A stretch of 39,658 bases of DNA, from contig NZ_JAGGQL010000037.1 in NCBI RefSeq assembly GCF_018613315.1, positions 1 to 39,658 of the forward strand, written 5' to 3'. Position 1 is the stretch's first letter. Each line of letters begins with the position of its first letter. The notes under the pieces are model-generated. The model worked only from the letters and a program-made list of their open reading frames with translations, made no database searches and was not told the DNA's origin. This document shows, piece by piece, positions 1 through 8,016 of this stretch. The stretch comes from Bacillus sp. ISL-37. Its GTDB lineage: Bacteria; Bacillota; Bacilli; Bacillales; Cytobacillaceae. Made by a program: the position numbers and the translations under genes.

Positions 1-76
1 TATCTCGAAAAGATAATATTCCCTTTTCATATTCCTTTACTGCCCATAGCTTATCTTCAAACGTAAATTTAGCCAT
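1..76 (-). CDS. IS3-family transposase OrfA, N-terminal fragment
   Basis: ATG at 76 on the minus strand, preceded by GGAGGTG, reads MAKFTFEDKLWAVKEYEKG and then ILSFRD before the window ends. This is the usual opening of the IS3/IS150-type OrfA protein, whose helix-turn-helix binds the IS ends; OrfA and OrfB together make the DDE transposase by programmed frameshifting. Only 25 residues are visible, so nothing can be said about whether the gene is intact. The gene lies entirely within the IS end that stops at 132. Confidence 0.7.
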   Translation of the reverse strand, partial: MAKFTFEDKLWAVKEYEKGILSFRD

Positions 77-132
77 AAAAAAAACTACACCTCCATTGTT
101 AGTTTTGTGTCTAACAATTTCGGTGCAGTTCA
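1..132 (-). mobile_element. IS3-family (IS150-like) insertion sequence, left end, cut by window edge
   Basis: Read on the minus strand, the element begins at position 132 with TGAACTGCACCGAAATTG and continues TTAGACA, the terminal inverted repeat style common in IS150-group IS3 elements (TGAACTGCACC...TTAGACA). A ribosome binding site GGAGGTG (88-94) and the start of a transposase OrfA follow. Only the left end is in the window, so completeness cannot be judged. Confidence 0.75.
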
Positions 133-178
133 TAGGGGCGCTTTTTTATTTTAGAAAGTTAGGATTGAACAAGCCACT

Positions 179-378
179 TTTTGATTGGCTCTTTTCTTAA
201 ACTTTGTTGCTATTGCATACAATATTGGATTGAATCAGCTGTTTTCCTTCGTAAAGTTGACGTTTCCTTATGAGAAAAGAGCAGGAAACTTAATACCGAC
301 CTGCAAAATGGGTATATATTACGTTAAAATCGGCTTTAGGATTTTAACAACAATCGTTACGAAAACAGCCTTTTTATT
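179..378 (+). mobile_element. MITE copy A (element 187-370) with 8-bp duplication
   Basis: This 184-bp element runs from GGCTCTTTTC (187) to GAAAACAGCC (370). Its two ends are imperfect inverted repeats (about 20 of 28 positions). Flanks TTTTGATT (179-186) and TTTTTATT (371-378) match at 7 of 8 positions. Inside are GTTAAAATC (323-331) and GATTTTAAC (340-348), a perfect 9-bp hairpin. It lies 11 bases beyond the stop codon of ydbT. The short open frames in it are not genes. It fills nearly all of the gap between the IS end and ydbT. Confidence 0.85.
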
Positions 379-381
379 TTC

Positions 382-1830
382 TTACTCAACTGTTTCATGC
401 GAGTACCAATGATACATCGTGTCAACATGCTTTTTCTCAAGGTCAATGACTTTGCCGCCAGCGCCGCCGTGTCCAGACTTGACAATCGCCTCGACGGTGG
501 CCAGCTTCTTTTTCCGCTGAAAAAAGCTTTCTTTGACGCTGAAAGACTGGACCTTATTTTTCCTCATATACACTGTGTTCTTGACAATATTGCGGTATCG
601 AAAGGTAAGCATCCCCTGGTCGAGACTCCAGCCTGCATCCTTATAATTAAGGTAAGACCATAATGCCGAGACTGGAAGCAGGAGCAGTGCCCCAAAGCCC
701 CAAGGTCTCAAAAACCAGATGGCCACAATGATGATCGGCAGCGTGAACAGCCAGCTCTTCAATAAATATCTGCTGTATGCCCGTTTTGGTGCGGGCAATA
801 TATTGACACGGAAGTGGTACTCCGTCAAATGAGGCTCAAGCAGGCCGGGGATCTTTCTTTTTTTCACGATCGGCAGGATAAGGACCTTGGAACTTTCCTG
901 GTCAAGCGCCGAGCCTCCTGCGCTTTCTACATATGCCGAAGCAAGCCCGAGCGGCTGCCTGATGAGGTTCTCACTGATTCGTACAGCCTGGATCCGGTTA
1001 AGCGGAATCGTAAACTGGCGTTTTTCCAGCAATCCACGTGTTATGACAAGATCATTATCCACTTTTCTCACGGTAAAATTAGCGTATTTCAGCATCGTGC
1101 CAAACAGCGCGATCATCCACGCAAGCAGAAACCCGAGAAAGACCACGACACTGATAAAAACAACACCGTTTTGGACAAAGTGCTCGACCCCATCAAAAAT
1201 TTGCTCATAAGGAATGAATTCTTCAAATTGGAAAACGAACGCAAACACCGCAGAAATGACAACACCAACTCCGCCTGATGTAGTCGCAAGCATCAATAAC
1301 TCTGAAACCGACATTTTATATAGAAGGTCATCGGATGATTCTGGCTCTTCTTCTCCTTGCAGTATCTGCCCCGACTTTTTGATGGATACCAGATAGTCAT
1401 GGATTGCTTGCGCATCCTGCTTTGTGATCGCCGTGAGGACCGCCTCGCCATCCTGCAGACCCATTCCCCCGGACCCGGCTGTCTCCACCTTCACCTTCAC
1501 AAGGCCGAACAGCCGCTGTAAAATCCCTTCTGACAAATCAAGGCTTTGGATCCGGTCGAACGGAATAAATCGCTTTTTCCTGACAATCAATCCGTATTCA
1601 ATTCGCAGTTCACCTTGCTCGATGCGATATGTAAATCTGTACCATGACAAAACTCCATAAACTAAAACCAACACTACAACACCAATCGAACCAAAGAAGT
1701 AAAACAGATCCCAATCCGTTCCCCTGCTCCCGAAAACGACGAAAATGAGGAAAGGGATGATCATTTCCTTCAGCTGGCGCAACGCATTGACGACAGCGGC
1801 GATCGGATGCAGCCTTTTCGGATCAGACAT
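382..1830 (-). CDS. ydbT: YdbT-like membrane protein with three bacterial PH (bPH_2) domains
   Basis: 482-residue membrane protein. Transmembrane pairs near residues 20-60, 180-240 and 370-405 alternate with three bPH_2 (DUF304) domains; recurring cores are LRIEYGLIVRKKRFIPFDRI, LVITRGLLEKRQFTIPLNRI and MLTFRYRNIVKNTVYMRKNK. In B. subtilis ydbST belongs to the SigW stress regulon and protects against antimicrobials of other bacilli; the biochemical role is unknown. The ATG at 1830 was chosen because AAGGGTGG sits 9 bases upstream; ATG 1836 and TTG 1851 are in-frame alternatives. The start overlaps the end of ydbS, so the two are translationally coupled. No TGAAAC/CGTA SigW promoter was found upstream of the pair. 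Confidence 0.85.
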   Translation of the reverse strand: MSDPKRLHPIAAVVNALRQLKEMIIPFLIFVVFGSRGTDWDLFYFFGSIGVVVLVLVYGVLSWYRFTYRIEQGELRIEYGLIVRKKRFIPFDRIQSLDLSEGILQRLFGLVKVKVETAGSGGMGLQDGEAVLTAITKQDAQAIHDYLVSIKKSGQILQGEEEPESSDDLLYKMSVSELLMLATTSGGVGVVISAVFAFVFQFEEFIPYEQIFDGVEHFVQNGVVFISVVVFLGFLLAWMIALFGTMLKYANFTVRKVDNDLVITRGLLEKRQFTIPLNRIQAVRISENLIRQPLGLASAYVESAGGSALDQESSKVLILPIVKKRKIPGLLEPHLTEYHFRVNILPAPKRAYSRYLLKSWLFTLPIIIVAIWFLRPWGFGALLLLPVSALWSYLNYKDAGWSLDQGMLTFRYRNIVKNTVYMRKNKVQSFSVKESFFQRKKKLATVEAIVKSGHGGAGGKVIDLEKKHVDTMYHWYSHETVE

Positions 1831-2305
1831 CTTCATCCGCCACCCTTGCAAGTCTTGAAATGGAAATCCTCAAATTTTCGGCTTCTTTCATATCAAGCGC
1901 AGGTATTTCATGGATGGTTGCAGCTGTCGAAACCGTCACCGTCGATAAACGGTATTTCCGCAGCAAAGGCCCCTGCTGTGTATCAACATGCTGGACTCTG
2001 ATCATAGGAATGAGCGTCCTTTTTATGATGAATACCCCGTATTGAAGTTCAATCTCCTGTTCCCGCACTTCATAGCGCCAGCGTTTCCAGCGCAAGGTCG
2101 GCAGTAACAAGATAAATAAATAGCTATATACAACAGCCACAGCTATGGCTGCAGCGATCATCCATTTAGGAAAATCAAAAAATATCGTAATGGCGATCAG
2201 ACCGCCCGCTAATACCCATACCACCAGGGAATGAAGGATTGCCGCAATTTTCCAGACAGTCAATGCCTGCTCGGAAATCCGCTTTTGCGGCTCAGAAATC
2301 GTCAT
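1823..2305 (-). CDS. ydbS: YdbS-like membrane protein with one bPH_2 domain
   Basis: 160 residues, the usual YdbS length. Two adjacent transmembrane helices (about residues 28-50 and 55-78) are followed by one bPH_2 domain with the core IELQYGVFIIKRTLIPMIRV and then VQHVDTQQGPLL. The start is the ATG at 2305 (MTISEP) because GGGAGGAAA stands seven bases before it; a longer frame to 2338 has no such site. The stop codon overlaps the start region of ydbT. In B. subtilis ydbS directly follows cshA; here uvsE and a repeat region lie between them, so the pair probably has its own promoter. Confidence 0.85.
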   Translation of the reverse strand: MTISEPQKRISEQALTVWKIAAILHSLVVWVLAGGLIAITIFFDFPKWMIAAAIAVAVVYSYLFILLLPTLRWKRWRYEVREQEIELQYGVFIIKRTLIPMIRVQHVDTQQGPLLRKYRLSTVTVSTAATIHEIPALDMKEAENLRISISRLARVADEDV

Positions 2306-2404
2306 AAAGTTTCCTCCCATTTTTCCAATTAATAGCACCTTCTAAGTATACAACAACAATCCGTAAGTATGGCACTAAATTGGGAGGAATATGAGAGCAC
2401 CCGA

Positions 2405-3370
2405 TTATTTTAATAGGAAGCTGCTGCCGTCAATGGCTTCTACTTCAGGCATTTGCTTTAGATCCTCAACCAGCTTGAAAAGGGCAAGATCCTTCTTTTT
2501 CGCTTCAATCATGCAGTGAATTTCTGAAACTGAACCTTTAATGCCGTTAAGGAAATCCTTGAACATGTCAGCATCGACATATTCGGCGTGCGCCCGAAAC
2601 TCTCTTTCCGAACGAGGACTCGAAATATGCATTTTCACTGGGAGCTTCGAGTGTTCCCATGTCCCAACAATTCTACCCCATTGTTCCTGCCAGTTTATAT
2701 CCTCATGATGGGCCAGGTGATGGTGATAATCGAAAACGAGCGGGATCCCAAGCTTTTCGCAAAGGTATAGCGTATCGTGGAGCGTGAAAGATGTATCATC
2801 ATTTTCGAGGATAATCATGTCTTGCAGCCTTGTTGAAATCAGTCCCCAGTTATGGATGAATTGCTCCAGTGCTTTTTCCCGGTTATCATAAACGCCCCCC
2901 ACATGGAGGACACATCGATGCTCGGGGTCGATTTCCATCCCCTTCAATAATGCATGATGCATCGCAAGCGTCTTGATTGAATTGTTCAACGTCTCAGTTT
3001 TCAACGTATTCAGCAGGACAAAATGATCCGGGTGAAAATCAACACGCATCGGATTTTCGTGTAAAAAATCCGCGATATCCTTTAAAGGTTCTTTTAACGC
3101 TCGCATATACTTCCAGTCTGAAAGCTCTTCATGATTGGCAAGAGGAATCAACCTCGAGCTCAGCCGAAAAAAGTGAATCTCGTTCGCTTTGCTATGCCTT
3201 AATAGACGCAGACAGTTTTCAAGGTTGGAGATCGCGATTCTCTCCAGCTTATTAACGGCCGCGTCCCTGTCTTTGATTCCCTGGAATTGCTTGAAAGTCA
3301 TCGTCTGTGACGGCGAAGCATTCTTCAGTTCCTCGCTCATCGCTACATAACCAAGCCTGACGATCGTCAT
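2405..3370 (-). CDS. uvsE: UV DNA damage endonuclease UvsE
   Basis: 321-residue TIM-barrel endonuclease of the UVDE family, which nicks DNA 5' to UV photoproducts (dimers, 6-4 products) and starts alternative excision repair. Family blocks seen in order: RLGYVAMSEELKNASPS at the N terminus, FFRLSSRLIPLANHE, VDFHPDHFVLLNT, LHVGGVYDNREKAL, MIILENDDTSFTLHDTL, LVFDYHHHLAHHE, KMHISSPRSEREFRAHAEYV and CMIEAKKKDLALFKL. The His, Asp and Glu residues in these blocks are the metal ligands. The ATG at 3370 is chosen; an in-frame GTG at 3379 is possible but would overlap the GGGGGTGG ribosome binding site. It is inserted between cshA and ydbST relative to the B. subtilis order. Confidence 0.9.
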   Translation of the reverse strand: MTIVRLGYVAMSEELKNASPSQTMTFKQFQGIKDRDAAVNKLERIAISNLENCLRLLRHSKANEIHFFRLSSRLIPLANHEELSDWKYMRALKEPLKDIADFLHENPMRVDFHPDHFVLLNTLKTETLNNSIKTLAMHHALLKGMEIDPEHRCVLHVGGVYDNREKALEQFIHNWGLISTRLQDMIILENDDTSFTLHDTLYLCEKLGIPLVFDYHHHLAHHEDINWQEQWGRIVGTWEHSKLPVKMHISSPRSEREFRAHAEYVDADMFKDFLNGIKGSVSEIHCMIEAKKKDLALFKLVEDLKQMPEVEAIDGSSFLLK

Positions 3371-3660
3371 TTCAGCCACCCCCGTTTTTTATTGGTAGTA
3401 TGCCCAAGTTCGAGGGAAGGAGACTGGCAAAATTACTGCTTATATGAGGTTGGTTGAAATAATGTGGAATGTGGTCGATAAAACGCAAAAAGTGGTTGAT
3501 ATATCTTGAAATGTGGTCGATATATTCCGAAATGTGGTCGATATATCTTAAAATGTGGTCTAAATCTCAGCAAGAGGTTCAGAATATACGTGGTTAGGCA
3601 GGATATTTTGGGTAAATCAACTTAATTTATATGATCATTCACGTTAAAGGTGCACATTTT
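3371..3660. other. Intergenic stretch upstream of uvsE
   Basis: No gene was seen between the uvsE start and MITE copy B. The stretch holds the 21-bp tandem array (3471-3575, listed separately); the rest is AT-rich sequence without recognisable motifs. Confidence 0.5.
3471..3575. repeat. 21-bp tandem array (five units)
   Basis: Units begin with GTGGTCGATA or a variant at 3471, 3492, 3513, 3534 and 3555, exactly 21 bases apart. The three central units read GTGG(T/C)(T/C)GATATAT plus a variable tail; the outer two are more diverged. Each central unit carries the GATATAT core. No coding frame or adjacent cas genes are present. Confidence 0.8.
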
Positions 3661-3859
3661 TAGACAAACGCTGTTTTCGTATAGATTGTTGTTAAAATCC
3701 TAAAGCCGATTTTAACGTAATAAAAAGCCATTTTGCAGCTCGGTACTAAGTTTGCATGCTCTTTTCTCATATAAAGTGTCAACTTTACGAAAAAAATAGG
3801 TCTTGAAATCCTATTTTGTATTCAAAAGCAACAAAGTTTGAGAAAAGAGCCTAGATAAA
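3661..3859 (-). mobile_element. MITE copy B (element 3669-3851) with 8-bp duplication
   Basis: 183-bp copy in the minus orientation: GCTGTTTTCG near 3670 and GAGAAAAGAGCC ending at 3851. Flanks TAGACAAA (3661-3668) and TAGATAAA (3852-3859) match at 7 of 8 positions. The right flank is part of the U-tract of the cshA terminator, so the element landed directly in that terminator tail. The internal hairpin GTTAAAATC/GATTTTAAC is retained. Confidence 0.85.
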
Positions 3860-3891
3860 AAACCCCCCGTTTAGTTAAAAACCGGGGGGTT
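3853..3891 (-). terminator. Intrinsic terminator of cshA
   Basis: Inverted repeat AACCCCCC (3861-3868) and GGGGGGTT (3884-3891). On the minus strand it is followed by TTTTTTAT. It lies ten bases past the cshA stop codon, and MITE copy B interrupts the DNA just beyond the U-tract. Confidence 0.9.
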
Positions 3892-3901
3892 GGTGTTTAT
3901 T

Positions 3902-5383
3902 TTAGCGTGATGATCTGGATTTGAAGCTGCCGCCTTCTCTGCTTCCGCCGCCGCCACCTGTGCGTTTTGTTCCAGAGCGTGGCTTGTAAGGCTTTTTATT
4001 GCGTCCATCGCTGCCTCTGTTATCGAATCTTTTGCGGTCTCCTTGAGGCTTTTTGTTTCTGTTTGGAAGAGGCTTTTCCTCAGTAAGCTTAACAGGAGTT
4101 GTATCAGGCTCTTTAGTCAGCATTTTCAATACGGAAGCAACAACTGTTTGAGCATCATGATTTTTCAATAGCTCATCTGCAGCCTGGCGGTAGTATTGAA
4201 GGTTATTTGACTCGATTGTTTGTGTAATCTTGTCAACAACTGCTCTTTGCTGGCCTTCAAGCGCTTGGTCCAAGGTTGGAGGAGTCATTTTTTCCATGCG
4301 GCGTTTTGTCGTTTTTTCCACTACATGAAGGTAAGAAGTCTCTCTGTGTGTAACAAACGTGATCGCCATACCCTCTTTACCTGCACGGCCAGTACGTCCG
4401 ATACGGTGTACATAGCTTTCAGGGTCTTGCGGGATATCGAAGTTGTAAACGTGCGTTACACCGGAAATATCAAGTCCACGAGCTGCCACATCTGTCGCAA
4501 CTAGCACGTCGATTGAACCTTCCTTGAACTTTCTTAAAACAGACATACGCTTCGCCTGCGTAAGGTCTCCGTGGATTCCTTCAGCAGTGTAGCCGCGCAG
4601 GTTCAATGCTTCAGCGAGCTCATCAACACGGCGCTTCGTGCGTCCGAAGATGATTGCTAATTCTGGAGATTGGATATCAAGAAGTCGTGTAAGAACATCG
4701 AACTTGTTCTTTTCCTGTACTTCAACATAGAATTGCTCAATCAAAGGAACTGTCATTTCCTTCGCTTTGACACGAACAACTTCCGGATCCTTCATGAAGC
4801 GCTCAGCGATCTTGCGGATCGGTCCTGGCATTGTTGCCGAGAACAATAATGTCTGGCGTTCGCTAGGGATTTTTGCAAGGATTGCTTCGATATCTTCGAT
4901 GAAGCCCATGTTCAGCATTTCATCAGCTTCGTCAAGGATTACAGTTTCGACAGTATCAAGACGGATTGTCTTTCTGTTGATATGGTCAAGAAGTCGTCCT
5001 GGCGTCCCGACGATGATGTGAGGCCCTTTTTTCAATGCACGGATCTGGCGGTTGATATCCTGGCCACCGTAGATTGCAAGAACGCCCAATCTCTTGCCAG
5101 CACCAATCTTGTATAGTTCCTCGGAAACCTGGATTGCCAATTCACGAGTTGGCGCGATGATGATTCCCTGGATGTTATGGTTTTCTTTCTTGATTTTTTC
5201 CACTAGAGGAATACCGAAAGCAGCAGTCTTACCAGTACCTGTCTGCGCCTGGCCAATCACGTCTTTATTCTCAAGGCTGATTGGAATCGTCTCTGCTTGA
5301 ATTGGAGTTGCTTCCTCAAAACCCATATTCTTTACAGCTTTTAATGTTGCGGGGCTAATGCCCATCTCTTGGAACATTGTCAA
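3902..5383 (-). CDS. cshA: DEAD-box ATP-dependent RNA helicase CshA
   Basis: 493-residue cytoplasmic RNA helicase; in B. subtilis CshA is the main helicase linked to the RNA degradosome and cold adaptation. Motifs in order: Q motif GFEEATPIQ, Walker [46 protein letters not shown] and HRIGRTGR. The C-terminal 60 residues are rich in Arg, Lys and Gly with a GGGGG run, a typical RNA-binding tail. The start is the TTG at 5383 with AAAGGAG 11 bases upstream; the next ATG (two codons in) is too far from that site. A long structured leader precedes it. It lies downstream of murF in the conserved Bacillus order, with the esterase between. Confidence 0.95.
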   Translation of the reverse strand: MTMFQEMGISPATLKAVKNMGFEEATPIQAETIPISLENKDVIGQAQTGTGKTAAFGIPLVEKIKKENHNIQGIIIAPTRELAIQVSEELYKIGAGKRLGVLAIYGGQDINRQIRALKKGPHIIVGTPGRLLDHINRKTIRLDTVETVILDEADEMLNMGFIEDIEAILAKIPSERQTLLFSATMPGPIRKIAERFMKDPEVVRVKAKEMTVPLIEQFYVEVQEKNKFDVLTRLLDIQSPELAIIFGRTKRRVDELAEALNLRGYTAEGIHGDLTQAKRMSVLRKFKEGSIDVLVATDVAARGLDISGVTHVYNFDIPQDPESYVHRIGRTGRAGKEGMAITFVTHRETSYLHVVEKTTKRRMEKMTPPTLDQALEGQQRAVVDKITQTIESNNLQYYRQAADELLKNHDAQTVVASVLKMLTKEPDTTPVKLTEEKPLPNRNKKPQGDRKRFDNRGSDGRNKKPYKPRSGTKRTGGGGGSREGGSFKSRSSR

Positions 5384-5708
5384 CTTTGCTCATTCTCCTT
5401 TATGTTCACATTTATCCCGCATCGGCAATAACCGATGCTTCGTTTATTTAAGTGGCTGTTTAAGGATCCAAACCATTTCTGATTCTGGTTAGTTTGTCGT
5501 ACCTTTACGGCAAAAGGTGTTCGCACCTTGTTTTTTAAGCAGGGCTGAATCAGCAATTACAACACGCTGAAGCACAGAACCTGAAATATTAGCAAAAAAA
5601 GACATTCTCCATCACGGGAGTATGTCCGCTTAAAGGATTTTCTCAGTTAGACACTCAATATTCATGATACCATCTTTAGGAAGGAAAAGCAATTTTTGAG
5701 GAATTGCT
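5384..5708 (-). other. Long structured leader region upstream of cshA
   Basis: About 300 bases without a gene. On the minus strand it contains, after the esterase terminator (5594-5626), a perfect AAGGTG-CGAA-CACCTT hairpin (5514-5529) and a perfect GCATCGG/CCGATGC hairpin (5419-5438) just upstream of the cshA ribosome binding site AAAGGAG. No T-box, riboswitch or open frame was recognised. It may be a regulatory 5' untranslated region. Confidence 0.4.
5594..5626 (-). terminator. Intrinsic terminator downstream of the esterase gene
   Basis: On the minus strand GACATACTCC and GGAGAATGTC pair with one mismatch and are followed by seven T residues (A-tract 5594-5600 on the plus strand). It ends the esterase transcript and separates it from cshA. 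Confidence 0.8.
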
Positions 5709-6419
5709 TCAGCTCCTGATTCCTTCTCTCGGTTTGGAGGTCAAAAAAACATATACCTCGTCAAATAAGTGTTCTTTTTCATCACAGTGACAAATCAGAT
5801 GTTTGGAATTCTTATAAAAAATCAGCCGTTTTTCTTCAGCGCCAATATTTTCATATAAGTAACGGGCGCTTTTCGGGGGGACGATGCCGTCACTCTCGCC
5901 TTGCGCGATCAATGTAGGCACCTTCACATCGTTGAGAATAGGCTTGATTTTGCTCACAAGCCTGCGAAACTGCAAGGTAGCGGTCATGGGTGTTTCTTTG
6001 ATTTTTCTTGTGTAGCGCTTGAATAACTCATTTTCTTTTAATTTTCCTTTTACCGAGTCTCTCATCATTTCCTTGATATCAGAAGCAAGCTGTTTCGGAT
6101 TTACATAATAAGCAGCCGCACTCAGCAGGACAAGCTTGTCAACCCGATAATTCGAGGCGAGATAGCTGGCAATCAGCCCGCCCATCGAAAATCCGACAAC
6201 ATACACGGTGTCACACTCTTTCAATAGCGCCTTCAATTCATTCTCGGCATGGTCAAGCCATTCATTATGCTTGATTCCCTTCAATCTAAGCTCATCGCCA
6301 TGGCCAGGCAGGGTAGGAACTACTATTTTCCAATCCGTCCTCTTCTTCAGCGACTGGGCAAGTGGTTCCACTTCAAACGGTGACCCGGTAAAACCATGTA
6401 TTAACAGACAACCTATCAT
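5709..6419 (-). CDS. Alpha/beta hydrolase, carboxylesterase (Est30 type)
   Basis: 236-residue serine esterase or lipase-like enzyme of the small Bacillus/Geobacillus carboxylesterase family, probably cytoplasmic (no signal peptide). It shows the oxyanion-hole HGFTGSP at the N terminus, nucleophile elbow GFSMGG (Ser near residue 92), acid residue in GESDGIVP and catalytic His in NSKHLI, all in the family order. The natural substrate is not evident. The ATG at 6419 is preferred to the TTG two codons earlier; the ribosome binding site is weak (GGGTGAT). It lies between murF and cshA, which are neighbours in B. subtilis, so it is an insertion in that block, with its own terminator. Confidence 0.85.
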   Translation of the reverse strand: MIGCLLIHGFTGSPFEVEPLAQSLKKRTDWKIVVPTLPGHGDELRLKGIKHNEWLDHAENELKALLKECDTVYVVGFSMGGLIASYLASNYRVDKLVLLSAAAYYVNPKQLASDIKEMMRDSVKGKLKENELFKRYTRKIKETPMTATLQFRRLVSKIKPILNDVKVPTLIAQGESDGIVPPKSARYLYENIGAEEKRLIFYKNSKHLICHCDEKEHLFDEVYVFLTSKPREGIRS

Positions 6420-6528
6420 AACCAATCACCCATTAGTTTTTCTCGTATTTAATCTTTCCCCATTTTAAATCATTTAACCCAGAAATTCCTCGATAATGCC
6501 TTTTGAACTATAGAACTTTAAACTCAAG

Positions 6529-6554
6529 AAGATGCCCTGGCAACAGGACATCTT
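6529..6554. terminator. Hairpin downstream of murF
   Basis: AAGATGCCCTG (6529-6539) and CAGGACATCTT (6544-6554) form an almost perfect hairpin just after the murF stop codon. A T-run (TTTTTG) follows on the plus strand only; on the minus strand, the direction of murF, there is no good U-tract, so termination of murF by this hairpin is uncertain. Confidence 0.5.
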
Positions 6555-6565
6555 TTTGTAGGGAA

Positions 6566-7945
6566 TTATCTCTGCAATGCATGGACGACTTCTTCGAGCG
6601 CCATGCCACGTGAACCTTTTACAAGGACGATTGTTTCACCTGTTACGTATTTCTTCAGTTCATTGCTCAGCTGCTGTTTATCCTGGAAGGAAAATGCTCT
6701 TTCGTCGCCCAGAACTTCTTTTGCCCCTTTGGTGATGGCTTCGCTCAGCTTGCCAAAGGTGAATACATAATCAATTTTTCCGGCATCGATGGAAGAGCCA
6801 AGCTTGTAATGATACTCTTCCTCCAGGGGCCCAAGCTCCAGCATGTCACCGAGCACAAGGATTTTGCGATTGTAGCCTGACAGATTGGCAACGAGGTCGA
6901 TTGCAGCCTTCATGGAGGTTGGACTCGCATTGTAGGCATCATTGATTATTTTTTCTCCATGAGCACCTTCGGAAAGTTCCATTCTCATATTCGTCAGCTT
7001 CAAGCTCGCAAAACCGTCATTCATTTTTTTAGAAGGAACGCCCAGGAAATCTGCCGCAAGCATCGCCGCCAGCGCATTCAGGATATTATGGTTGCCGAGT
7101 ACCGGCAGATAGAAGGTTTCATCACCGACGTTAGTCTTGAATTTGTTGCCATTTTCGATCGACTCGATGCTGACCGGATAAAGGTCATTACCCTGGCTTG
7201 CCCCAAAGGTTTTCAGCTGACCATTACCTGTATAGTCCTTCAGCCTTTCCTTTAGTAACGGCTCGTCTCCATGGAATATGATCAGTCCGTTCTCCTGAAG
7301 ACCATCGATGATTTCAAGCTTCGCATCAGCAATCGCTTCCCTTGAACCGAGGTCAAGCAGATGAGATTCACCGATATTCGTGATGATCACAGCATCTGGC
7401 CGGCCCATTTTCGTTAAAAATTCAATTTCACCTTTGCTGCTCATACCCATTTCAAGTACGGCAACCTCTGTATCTTCACGCAAGCGAAGAAGCGTCAGTG
7501 GAAGGCCCAGGTGGTTATTGAAGTTCCCTTCGGTCTTTTGCACCTTGAATTTTTGCGCCAGCAGATTTGCTGTCATGTCCTTCGTCGTCGTTTTCCCATT
7601 GCTGCCGGTAATGCCGACAACCTTGATATCCAGCGAGTTGCGGTAGCTTCTTGCCAGCTCCTGCAAGGCAGTAGTTGTGTCTTCCACGAAAATGACCGGC
7701 AAGTCTTCCGGCGGATTCGGAACATCCTTTTGCCACAGTGCTGCAGATGCTCCGCCATTCTGGATGACATCAGCGACGAAGTTATGTCCATCTGTCCTTG
7801 CACCTTTAAAAGGAACAAACAGATTTCCTGCTTCTATTTTACGAGTGTCGATTGAAACGCCCTTGACGATTACGTCAGCAAATTTGCTTACATCATTCAA
7901 CGCGCCTGCCATTTGGGCAATCTCTGATAAAGGTTTTTGAATCAT
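6566..7945 (-). CDS. murF: UDP-N-acetylmuramoyl-tripeptide--D-alanyl-D-alanine ligase MurF
   Basis: 459-residue cytoplasmic Mur ligase that adds D-Ala-D-Ala to the UDP-MurNAc-tripeptide, the last soluble step of peptidoglycan precursor synthesis. An N-terminal substrate domain with SIDTRKIEAGNLFVPFKG is followed by the ATP-binding loop GITGSNGKTTTKDM (about residue 113), the central ATPase motifs NFNNHLGLPLTLL and MGMSSKGEIEFL, then NDAYNASPTSM and the C-terminal Rossmann domain. Full family length. The start ATG has GGGAGG nine bases upstream. It follows ddl, whose product is its substrate, with a 71-base gap holding a strong hairpin. Confidence 0.96.
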   Translation of the reverse strand: MIQKPLSEIAQMAGALNDVSKFADVIVKGVSIDTRKIEAGNLFVPFKGARTDGHNFVADVIQNGGASAALWQKDVPNPPEDLPVIFVEDTTTALQELARSYRNSLDIKVVGITGSNGKTTTKDMTANLLAQKFKVQKTEGNFNNHLGLPLTLLRLREDTEVAVLEMGMSSKGEIEFLTKMGRPDAVIITNIGESHLLDLGSREAIADAKLEIIDGLQENGLIIFHGDEPLLKERLKDYTGNGQLKTFGASQGNDLYPVSIESIENGNKFKTNVGDETFYLPVLGNHNILNALAAMLAADFLGVPSKKMNDGFASLKLTNMRMELSEGAHGEKIINDAYNASPTSMKAAIDLVANLSGYNRKILVLGDMLELGPLEEEYHYKLGSSIDAGKIDYVFTFGKLSEAITKGAKEVLGDERAFSFQDKQQLSNELKKYVTGETIVLVKGSRGMALEEVVHALQR

Positions 7946-7967
7946 GCTAATATCCTCCCGAAATAAA

Positions 7968-8002
7968 GGGACACGGCCATGCCTATGGCTGCCGTGTCTC
8001 CC
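7968..8002. other. Strong hairpin between ddl and murF
   Basis: GGGACACGGCCAT (7968-7980) and ATGGCTGCCGTGTCTCCC (7985-8002) form a long, nearly perfect stem with a GCCT loop. On the minus strand (the direction of both genes) it is followed by CTTTATTTC, a poor U-tract, then the murF ribosome binding site. It may be a partial terminator, an RNA-processing site or an mRNA stabiliser. Confidence 0.6.
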
Positions 8003-8016
8003 TGGATGATTTATAT

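Noticed and set aside
185-412. 75-codon open frame (and similar frames at 17761 and 29505) as small proteins
   Set aside because: All lie inside copies of the MITE, share its sequence, lack ribosome binding sites and break where copies differ by indels.
2306-2400. SigW promoter before ydbS
   Set aside because: No TGAAAC followed at 16-17 bp by CGTA could be found on the minus strand.
5384-5708. T-box or riboswitch upstream of cshA
   Set aside because: No T-box sequence, specifier stem or known riboswitch core was found; only short local hairpins.
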